Below, piece by piece: positions 1 through 4,478 of a stretch of 6,631 bases of DNA. The stretch comes from Candidatus Kuenenbacteria bacterium GW2011_GWA2_42_15 (GTDB lineage Bacteria > Patescibacteriota > Patescibacteriia > UBA2196 > GWA2-42-15): assembly GCA_000998185.1 (NCBI GenBank), contig LCCW01000040.1, positions 1 through 6,631 of the forward strand. The letters are read 5' to 3'. A program made the position numbers and the translations under genes. The notes below the pieces were generated by a model. That model made no database searches. It was not told where the DNA came from and saw only the letters and a program-made list of their open reading frames with translations. The stretch's first letter is position 1. Each line of letters opens with the position of its first letter.

Positions 1-291
1 GTTAATGAAGATGGAGAAAGCATAAAAGAAAAAGGAGATATGGATGTTTGGATTGCGGTTGACGCGATGCACCATTTGAATAAATATAACACGGCAATCT
101 TTTTTACCGGTGATTCGGATTTTTTGCCATTAATCAGCTATTTGAAAAATAACAATAAAAAAGTTTTTATTTTTTCTTCGCAAAATAATATTTCGGAAGA
201 ATTGAGAACTGGTGGTGATGGGTATGCTGATGTATTAGAAATACCGGACATTTGGGGCAGGGAGTTAAAATATAGGGAAGCAAAGAAATAA
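1..291 (+). CDS. NYN domain (LabA/DUF88-like) protein, C-terminal part
   Basis: The reading frame is open from base 1, so the gene starts outside the window; the ATG at 40 is internal, because the conserved-looking stretch KEKGDMDVWIAVDAM runs across it. What is visible is the second half of a NYN/LabA-type PIN-like fold: a K-x-x-DV-x-x-(A)VDAM strand-helix, then the hallmark strand FFTGDSDFLPLISYL at about codons 35-49, then a KKVFIFSS strand. In this family the acidic residues (here the Asp of VDAM and the two Asp of GDSDF) form a metal-binding site associated with RNase activity; activity here is inferred from the family. The partner or substrate cannot be read from the fragment. The C-terminus (YREAKK) is short and basic. 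There is no clear U-tracted terminator on this strand after the TAA; the hairpin just downstream fits the opposite strand better. Base composition is AT-rich, like the radical SAM gene that follows. Confidence 0.78.
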   Translation, partial: VNEDGESIKEKGDMDVWIAVDAMHHLNKYNTAIFFTGDSDFLPLISYLKNNNKKVFIFSSQNNISEELRTGGDGYADVLEIPDIWGRELKYREAKK

Positions 292-363
292 AAAACCACC
301 CTCCGCAAGGAAGGTGGCTCTTGGATGTAATACCCTAACGGTTCTATGGGAGAACCGAAAGAC
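288..363 (-). ncRNA. Candidate small non-coding RNA with own promoter and terminator
   Basis: Read on the minus strand, a consensus-type promoter is followed by about 75 nt of structured, apparently non-coding sequence ending in an intrinsic terminator. Hairpin 1 is CGGUUCU-CCCAU-AGAACCG (357 to 339, perfect 7-bp stem). A short linker can form GGGU-AUUAC-AUCC (4 bp with one G-U). The 3' hairpin is CCACCUUCC-UUGC-GGAGGGUGG (317 to 296), followed by U6 (295-290). Two pairs are G-U on this strand but would be A-C mismatches on the other (U312-G301 and the G-U of the middle hairpin), which supports minus-strand transcription. Predicted TSS is near 363, 7 nt after the -10 box. I see no credible ORF within it and cannot match it to tRNA, tmRNA, 6S, SRP RNA, RNase P RNA or a riboswitch class I know. 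Function is unknown; a trans-acting or protein-binding sRNA is possible. Confidence 0.68.
290..317 (-). terminator. Intrinsic terminator of the small RNA
   Basis: On the minus strand there is a 9-bp stem CCACCUUCC/GGAGGGUGG with a UUGC loop, directly followed by UUUUUU (295-290) and AUUU. On the plus strand the same hairpin has a C-A mismatch and is followed by CTCTTGG rather than a T-run, so it is a poor terminator for the NYN gene. Confidence 0.75.
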
Positions 364-395
364 AATTTAAGTATATATCATTTTAAAAAATTGTC
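361..395. repeat. Inverted repeat over the small RNA promoter
   Basis: GACAATTT (361-368) and AAATTGTC (388-395) are perfect 8-bp inverted arms separated by 19 nt. One arm covers the predicted start site and the other overlaps the -35 box, so the dyad brackets the -10 element. It could be an operator for a dimeric regulator, or a hairpin in a plus-strand transcript reading towards the radical SAM gene. The region is AT-rich, so chance is not excluded. Confidence 0.4.
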
Positions 396-397
396 AA
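370..397 (-). promoter_or_regulatory. Sigma70-type promoter of the small RNA
   Basis: On the minus strand, a perfect -35 TTGACA (397-392) is followed by a 16-nt spacer and -10 TATACT (375-370, one mismatch to TATAAT). It points at the hairpin-rich RNA downstream and would start it near base 363 (a G on the minus strand). It is the best -35/-10 pair I found in the window. Confidence 0.72.
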
Positions 398-420
398 ATT
401 TAATTTTATCCACAGGTGAA

Positions 421-1296
421 ATGATTTATTTTTTTATGCTCACCACAACCCGAAAATCATTATTATACAAAAGCGGAGTAGAATACGCTGATTATTGCAT
501 TAACCATGTGGAAGGTTGCTCGCACGGTTGCCGGTTTCCTTGTTATGCCATGATGATGAAAAAAAGATGCGGCGTGATTAAGGATTATAACGACTGGTTA
601 AAGCCTAAAATTGTTAGCAATGCTTTAGAGCTGCTGGATCAGGAAATTCCAAAATTAAAACACAAAATAAAGGTTGTGCATCTTTGTTTTACCACTGACC
701 CTTTTATGTATCAGCAAAAAGAAGTTGAGGATTTGACATTAAAAATAATTGAAAAATTAAACCGGGATGGTATTAGATGCACGGTTTTAACCAAAGGAAT
801 TTATCCCAAAGCTTTAACTAATACAAAAAAATATGGAGAAAATAATGAATATGCCATTACACTAGTTTCATTAGATGAGAATTTTAAAAAAAGATACGAG
901 CCATTTAGCGCGCCATATGAGCCAAGGATAAAAGCGTTAAAATATTTACATGACAAAGGTTTAAAAACTTGGGTGAGCATGGAACCATATCCAACACCAA
1001 ATTTGGTTGAGCAAAATCTTAATAAAATTTTAGAAAGAATTAAATTTGTTGATAAAATTATTTTCGGAAAGTTGAATTACAATGTTAAAACATCAGAATT
1101 TGAAGACAATAAAAACTTCTATCAGGAATGTGCTGAATTAGTGATTGATTTCTGTGAGAAAAACAATATTGAGAGACATATTAAATATGGAACACAGAAA
1201 AAAGACAATAAAAAGACCGAGAGGATATTTCGTGGAATTAATATGAATGACAAAGTTAACCTTTATGGTGTCGCTCAAGCCAGATTGAAAATTTAA
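421..1296 (+). CDS. SPL-like radical SAM protein
   Basis: About 291 residues from ATG 421, or 286 from ATG 436. The N-terminus resembles the radical SAM group related to spore photoproduct lyase: TRKSLLYKSGVEYADYCINH, then the cluster motif GCSHGCRFPCYAM. Counting from ATG 436 the cysteines are C28, C32 and C36, giving C-x3-C-x3-C rather than the usual C-x3-C-x2-C; C21 is a further nearby cysteine. Later blocks fit a TIM-barrel: VVHLCFTTDPF (strand 2), CTVLTKG (strand 3), AITLVSLDENFKKRYEPFSAPYEPRIKAL (with the ExR-type pattern after strand 4), and LKTWVSMEPYP (strand 5). Such enzymes bind a [4Fe-4S] cluster and cleave S-adenosylmethionine; the substrate cannot be told from sequence. The frame is open back to ATG 346, but those codons lie in the divergent small RNA and its promoter. 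AGGTG at 414-418 is badly spaced for either 421 (2 nt) or 436 (17 nt), so the start is uncertain. The gene is AT-rich, about 25-35% GC in lines counted by eye. Confidence 0.82.
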   Translation: MIYFFMLTTTRKSLLYKSGVEYADYCINHVEGCSHGCRFPCYAMMMKKRCGVIKDYNDWLKPKIVSNALELLDQEIPKLKHKIKVVHLCFTTDPFMYQQKEVEDLTLKIIEKLNRDGIRCTVLTKGIYPKALTNTKKYGENNEYAITLVSLDENFKKRYEPFSAPYEPRIKALKYLHDKGLKTWVSMEPYPTPNLVEQNLNKILERIKFVDKIIFGKLNYNVKTSEFEDNKNFYQECAELVIDFCEKNNIERHIKYGTQKKDNKKTERIFRGINMNDKVNLYGVAQARLKI

Positions 1297-1313
1297 GCGA
1301 TTAAAGTTATAAT
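1285..1313 (+). promoter_or_regulatory. Promoter of the small acidic ORF
   Basis: TTGAAA (1285-1290), a 17-nt spacer and a perfect TATAAT (1308-1313). The -35 box lies inside the last codons of the radical SAM gene. The predicted start is near 1320, giving a leader of about 45 nt before ATG 1365. Confidence 0.65.
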
Positions 1314-1346
1314 AAAAGCACATTACCACGATGTGCTTTTTATTTT
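1314..1346 (+). terminator. Terminator after the radical SAM gene
   Basis: AAAAGCACAT (1314-1323) pairs with ATGTGCTTTT (1331-1340) around a 7-nt loop and continues into TTTTTATTTT. The A-tract before the stem makes it potentially bidirectional. Its 5' arm starts directly after the -10 box of the next gene, so transcripts beginning near 1320 lack most of that arm and should escape termination. Confidence 0.75.
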
Positions 1347-1364
1347 AAACAAACCAGTTGATTT

Positions 1365-1490
1365 ATGAGTGTAGACCATCAAAATAAAATTAGTAAAGAT
1401 CCGGACGAGGGAATCCAAGAACTCATGGAAAGCCACGATTTAGACGAGGACACGGCTGAACAGGTCAGAGATGCCATGGATTTCGTTTAG
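1365..1490 (+). CDS. Small acidic protein (41 aa), function unknown
   Basis: A 41-codon ORF with an in-frame TGA at 1359-1361 just upstream, so ATG 1365 is the first possible ATG. The protein is strongly acidic (13 Asp/Glu against 3 Lys/Arg) and lacks cysteine, tryptophan and any membrane segment. After a short polar N-terminus (MSVDHQNKISKDPDEG) it reads as two amphipathic helices, IQELMESHD and EDTAEQVRDAMDFV, joined by a LDED turn. Evidence that it is real: a good promoter directly upstream, a strong terminator 10 nt after the stop, and a helix pattern in keeping with a folded helical hairpin. No Shine-Dalgarno is visible. I have an impression that similar HDLDEDTAE-type mini-proteins occur in Patescibacteria, but cannot verify this. 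A role as a small binding protein or adaptor is only a guess. Confidence 0.68.
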   Translation: MSVDHQNKISKDPDEGIQELMESHDLDEDTAEQVRDAMDFV

Positions 1491-1499
1491 CGTTCGGAG

Positions 1500-1530
1500 A
1501 AAAAATCGCCATTTGCGTGGCGATTTTTAA
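1500..1530. terminator. Bidirectional terminator between convergent genes
   Basis: AAAAATCGCCA (1501-1511) pairs with TGGCGATTTTT (1518-1528) around a TTTGCG loop, an 11-bp perfect stem. It is flanked by T5 on the plus strand and T6 on the minus strand (complement of 1500-1505). It can end both the small acidic gene from the left and the ZIP transporter operon from the right. Confidence 0.85.
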
Positions 1531-1557
1531 TTTGACAGAAGTTATTTTTATAATTGT

Positions 1558-2301
1558 TTATTCCGCCGCCAGTAACCCCAATACATAGATCAACAAAATC
1601 CCGCCGGCGAACCAGGCTGCCTGGCCCGCTATTTTTCTATTATCCGTTTCGTGATGCAGAAGCGGGATCAAGTCAGCCATGGCCAGATAAATGAAATTGC
1701 CCGCGGCAATTGAGAGAAGATACGGCGCAACATTCCATTCACTCGCGAAAAAATATGCCAGCGTAGCTCCGATTATCGCCGTGGCCGCGAACAGAAAATT
1801 GTAACAGTAAATTTTTTTTATGGACAATCCCGCGTACGACAGCACGCCGGCGTCAGAAAGTTCCTGCGGAATTTCATGCGCGATCACCGCTACCGTGGTA
1901 ATCAGTCCCAGCCGCGCATCCACCATAAATGTCGTAGCCAAAATTACGCCGTCAATAAAATTATGCAAGCCATCGCCGAACAAATTAAACCAGATCAGAT
2001 GTTTATGGCTCTCATCAGCGCAATTGCCGTGCCGGCAGTGATGCCAGTGAAAAATCGTTTCAATCAGAAAAAGTACGAGTATCGTTAATAATACGATTAC
2101 GCCCATGCTTTTGTACGCCAATCCGTCGTTTAGAGTTTCCGGTATGATGTCCAGCCAGACGACCGCCAGCAGAACCCCGGCCGCCAAACTAATCAATCTC
2201 TCAATTTTTTTATAGAGACCGCTTTTTAAAAATAAAAAAATAGCCAAGATTGAGATTAAACTGACTATCAATGTGGAGCTAAAAATTAAAATCAAAAGCA
2301 T
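1558..2301 (-). CDS. ZIP-family metal transporter
   Basis: 247 residues, a normal size for a bacterial ZIP protein, with about eight hydrophobic segments. ZIP proteins move divalent metals (usually Zn, also Fe or Mn) into the cytoplasm across the inner membrane. Diagnostic sites: DIIPET in TM2 (51-56); GDGLHNFIDGVIL in TM4 (109-121, HNFIDG at 113-118), giving the His/Asn/Asp metal ligands; and HEIPQELSDAGVL in TM5 (142-154), giving His142 and Glu143/Glu147. The TM5 motif resembles the HEIPHELGD of the LIV-1 subgroup, with the second His replaced by Gln and Gly by Ser. The TM3-TM4 loop is rich in His and Cys (HWHHCRHGNC...HKH, 85-101), typical of a metal-sensing or metal-delivery loop. The gene starts 8 nt after the stop of the FN3/TSP3 gene and is very likely co-transcribed with it. 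No Shine-Dalgarno precedes it, so translational coupling is plausible. The metal cannot be assigned from sequence. Confidence 0.9.
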   Translation of the reverse strand: MLLILIFSSTLIVSLISILAIFLFLKSGLYKKIERLISLAAGVLLAVVWLDIIPETLNDGLAYKSMGVIVLLTILVLFLIETIFHWHHCRHGNCADESHKHLIWFNLFGDGLHNFIDGVILATTFMVDARLGLITTVAVIAHEIPQELSDAGVLSYAGLSIKKIYCYNFLFAATAIIGATLAYFFASEWNVAPYLLSIAAGNFIYLAMADLIPLLHHETDNRKIAGQAAWFAGGILLIYVLGLLAAE

Positions 2302-2309
2302 AAGAAGAT

Positions 2310-3728
2310 TTATTTATTGATGTAGTCTTTGTATTGCGCGGTGTTTTTCCAGCTGCCAAAGGGAATTGTCGGATGCACTGTTCTGCCGCCAAATTTTATC
2401 GCCTTTGCGATCGCCGCCACCGGATAGCCGCCGTAAACATAGGCATTGGTTAAAGTTTTCCAGTTTTTTTCGCTCACCTTGACCGTGCCCATTTCAGCTC
2501 TTATCAAGGCGCGCAACTCCTTGCCTTTTTCCAATTCTTTGCCGGCGGTCAGCTGCGGTTTCAGATATAAAACTTTTTGTAATTTTGTGTCGCCGGCCAC
2601 CGTCGGGTCATAGCCGTATTTTATTTCCACATCATCGTTAAATCCATCGCCGTCAGTGTCTTTTTTTATCGGACTCGTGCCGATTTCTTTTTCATAATTA
2701 TCAGAGAGCGTGTCTCCGTCAGTATCTTGGTACGGCGCCGGCGGTAATTTTGGTTTTGGCACCGTCAGACTGGGATTCAAGGTCGTAAAAGTATATTCTT
2801 TGCTTTCTTTGCTTTTATCGTAAAAACTGTCGTAGCAATCAAGTTTATAATAATAAGTCGCGGCCGGTTCAAGCCCGGTGATCGTTATTATATGCTCCAA
2901 AAGCCTTTCTTCGTCGTTTGCCTCAAGCTCTTTGTCGTATTGTTCCGAACCGTTGCCGTATCTTACGCGGCACCTGGCGATTAGATTGGTCCTCCAAGAT
3001 ATTTTCACTTCTTTGGCGAAAACCATTGACGGATCAAAATCCACCGGCTTGATATTGTCTATTATTAACTCGGTTTTACTGTCCAGATATCTGTCGGTTC
3101 TCGTTTCAATGATTTGGCTGGTTTTATTTTGGCCCCGGTCTTCGGCTATTATTTTAAAATAATATTTTTGATCCGTATCCAAATCATGAATCAAGACTTC
3201 ATGCCTTTTTTTAAAATCACCAGCGCCGGCGTCGCGATTTAAATTATTAAAATCCGCTCCGAATTTTATTTCAGCCCTGGTTTCTTCATCCGTCTCATAA
3301 AATATCGCCGCGGCGTCTTTGGTGACCTGGATTATTCTAGTCGTTATAAATTCAGGCGCAATCGTGTCTGGCATATCCTTGGTGGAAAAAGTCTGCAAAA
3401 ACAGCTCCTTGGCTTCGTCCGCTTTTGTCACGGCGATTATTTTATAATAATAAGTCACATCTTTTTCCAGGCCGGTCAAGGTAGTTTCATGGTTATAGTC
3501 GTAGACCCCGTAATCAATTTTCTTGCCCAGATTGTCCGCGCTGGTGCCATATGAAACAAACGCTTTGGTCGGCTCGCTAAAAGTGTCCCAGCTGATTTTA
3601 GCCGTGCCGTTTTTAATCCCGTAGACATTGACATTACTGAATTTAATCTCCGCTCGCGCTTGACGGCCGCCGGCCCAAAAAATAATCAGCGAAAATATTA
3701 TACTTAGATAAGTTATTTTTTTTGACAT
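2310..3728 (-). CDS. Secreted FN3-repeat protein with TSP3 Ca-binding repeats
   Basis: 472 residues. Residues 1-26 form a Sec signal peptide (basic SKK, hydrophobic ITYLSIIFSLIIFWAG, Ala-x-Ala cut near RARA/E or ARA/E). Three fibronectin-III-like domains follow, about 28-115, 123-212 and 222-318, each ending in a repeated block: LTGLEKDVTYYYKI (84-97), LIHDLDTDQKYYFKI (179-193) and ITGLEPAATYYYKL (283-296). They resemble the FN3 type found in front of purple acid phosphatases. A Pro-rich linker (321-333) leads to two thrombospondin type 3-like Ca-binding loops, DTDGDTLSDNYE (335-346) and DTDGDGFNDDVE (357-368). The C-terminal module (about 418-472) carries WKTLTNAYVYGGYPVAAI and GGRTVHPTIPFGSW; I take this to be a recurring C-terminal domain of Patescibacteria surface proteins, from memory only. 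There is no catalytic domain, sortase motif or C-terminal membrane helix. A role in adhesion or surface attachment is inferred. First gene of an operon with the ZIP transporter. Confidence 0.8.
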   Translation of the reverse strand: MSKKITYLSIIFSLIIFWAGGRQARAEIKFSNVNVYGIKNGTAKISWDTFSEPTKAFVSYGTSADNLGKKIDYGVYDYNHETTLTGLEKDVTYYYKIIAVTKADEAKELFLQTFSTKDMPDTIAPEFITTRIIQVTKDAAAIFYETDEETRAEIKFGADFNNLNRDAGAGDFKKRHEVLIHDLDTDQKYYFKIIAEDRGQNKTSQIIETRTDRYLDSKTELIIDNIKPVDFDPSMVFAKEVKISWRTNLIARCRVRYGNGSEQYDKELEANDEERLLEHIITITGLEPAATYYYKLDCYDSFYDKSKESKEYTFTTLNPSLTVPKPKLPPAPYQDTDGDTLSDNYEKEIGTSPIKKDTDGDGFNDDVEIKYGYDPTVAGDTKLQKVLYLKPQLTAGKELEKGKELRALIRAEMGTVKVSEKNWKTLTNAYVYGGYPVAAIAKAIKFGGRTVHPTIPFGSWKNTAQYKDYINK

Positions 3729-3766
3729 AATTCAGTTCATTATCTTTTTATTTCATTATCTTTATT

Positions 3767-3795
3767 ATTATCTCATATTTTCATCCGCTTGTCAT
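3767..3795 (-). promoter_or_regulatory. Promoter of the FN3/TSP3-ZIP operon
   Basis: On the minus strand, ATGACA (3795-3790), a 17-nt spacer and GATAAT (3772-3767), each one mismatch from consensus. The predicted start is near 3760, about 30 nt before the ATG at 3728. Two copies of TTCATTATCTTT (3736-3747 and 3752-3763, plus-strand reading) lie in the leader, 16 nt apart; they may be AT-rich coincidence. Confidence 0.5.
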
Positions 3796-3879
3796 TTATG
3801 TCTTGTTTGCGCCAAGACGGCAAAATGTTTCCAATTCCCGCGGGCTGTCACCAAGGGTTTTTTTATTCTTTTCTTTTTA

Positions 3880-3888
3880 TGTTATAAT
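3880..3888 (+). promoter_or_regulatory. Extended -10 promoter of the pseudopilin gene
   Basis: TGtTATAAT (3880-3888) is a perfect extended -10 element. The -35 region is only a T-run (about 3858-3865). The start is expected near 3895, about 29 nt before the ATG. The rest of the 195-nt divergent intergenic region (3729-3923) holds no ORF or stable structure that I can support. Confidence 0.6.
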
Positions 3889-3923
3889 TATTTTGAAAGA
3901 CTTATTAACACCTTTTATTTTTT

Positions 3924-4415
3924 ATGTTGATTAAAGATCAAAGAGGTTTTACGCTGATTGAGCTTTTGGTGGTGATTGCCATTTTTGCCCTGATGGCTAA
4001 TATTACGATGATTTCTTTGGACCGCGCCAAGCGCGAATCGCGCGACACCAAGAGAATGTCCGATGTCAACCAGCTCCGTTCCGCTCTTCAGCTTTACATT
4101 ATGGACAAAGGCACTTATCCTGACGGCGACGGTATAGCCTTGGGTAGCGCGACTAGGGCGGTTTTAGACACGCGCGGTTGGGCAGCCAGTCCGCCGACCA
4201 TGCCGGTTTTTATGCCAACCGTCCCTCGCGACCCCAAAAAGATTAATCAGCCCGAAAGTCCTTGTACTGATGTTTCCACCTCGCCCTGCGACTACGGCTA
4301 TACCTTTTTATCTGCTGACAGCTATGCGATGTATTTTTATCTGGAAGGCAAGGTTAGCGACAAAGACCCTGGTCTTTACCGGGTCACTAAAGACAGCATA
4401 GTTAAAATCAATTAG
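3924..4415 (+). CDS. Type IV / type II pseudopilin (prepilin-type N-terminal motif)
   Basis: 163 residues. The class III signal peptide is MLIKDQRG/FTLIELLVVIAIFAL: an 8-residue leader, cleavage after Gly8 by prepilin peptidase, N-methylated Phe9, and Glu13 (the conserved mature Glu5). Residues 11-30 form the hydrophobic stalk, which continues into an amphipathic helix with DTKRMSDVNQLRSALQLYIMDKGTYP (41-66), a layout typical of GspG/PilA-like (pseudo)pilins where the Asp-x-x-Arg helix precedes the TYP turn. The globular head has Cys114 and Cys122 (SPCTDVSTSPCDYGY), likely a disulfide loop, and ends in a beta-rich DSYAMYFYLEGK segment. The protein would be inserted in the cytoplasmic membrane and assembled into a pilus or pseudopilus. 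No other pilus gene is nearby, so the assembly machinery must be elsewhere. The start is fixed by the leader length. No Shine-Dalgarno is seen. Confidence 0.9.
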   Translation: MLIKDQRGFTLIELLVVIAIFALMANITMISLDRAKRESRDTKRMSDVNQLRSALQLYIMDKGTYPDGDGIALGSATRAVLDTRGWAASPPTMPVFMPTVPRDPKKINQPESPCTDVSTSPCDYGYTFLSADSYAMYFYLEGKVSDKDPGLYRVTKDSIVKIN

Positions 4416-4434
4416 AAAAACAAGCTTTTCGCCC

Positions 4435-4461
4435 CCCCTTTTTTAAAACAGAGGGGATTTT
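4435..4461 (+). terminator. Weak possible terminator after the pseudopilin
   Basis: CCCCT (4435-4439) can pair with AGGGG (4452-4456) across a 12-nt loop, which itself has a TTTT/AAAA pairing, followed by ATTTT. The stem is short and the T-run is only four bases, overlapping the ligA promoter, so termination here may be partial. Confidence 0.35.
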
Positions 4462-4469
4462 GATATAAT
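4461..4469 (+). promoter_or_regulatory. Extended -10 promoter of ligA, near-leaderless
   Basis: TGaTATAAT (4461-4469) is a perfect extended -10 element with no good -35 (TTTTAA at 4441-4446). The last base of the -10 box is 9 nt before ATG 4479, which places the start near 4476 and predicts a leader of about 3 nt. There is no Shine-Dalgarno site. Confidence 0.6.
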
Positions 4470-4478
4470 AATAGAAGT

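Noticed and set aside
296..317. Hairpin as terminator of the NYN gene on the plus strand
   Set aside because: No T-run follows on the plus strand and there is a C-A mismatch; the minus-strand reading has a G-U pair and U6.
303..322. CCACCUUCCUU of the small RNA as an anti-Shine-Dalgarno mimic
   Set aside because: It resembles the 3' end of 16S rRNA but is locked in the terminator stem, so it probably reflects stem composition.
138..365. 75-codon minus-strand ORF
   Set aside because: It overlaps the NYN gene in antisense, and its 5' part is the small RNA hairpin sequence; no protein-like features.
346..420. Start of the radical SAM protein at ATG 346
   Set aside because: The extra codons coincide with the small RNA hairpin, its promoter and the inverted repeat, and do not look like the family N-terminus.
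1138..1329. 63-codon minus-strand ORF
   Set aside because: Antisense to the end of the radical SAM gene and across its terminator; low-complexity Asn/Phe-rich product.
1820..2088. Plus-strand ORFs opposite the ZIP gene
   Set aside because: Shadows of the ZIP coding strand with no promoter or family features.
2878..3162. 94-codon plus-strand ORF
   Set aside because: Antisense to the FN3 repeats; Ser/Leu-rich product typical of a shadow frame.
3736..3763. Two TTCATTATCTTT repeats as operators
   Set aside because: Only two copies in a very AT-rich leader; not enough to call a site.
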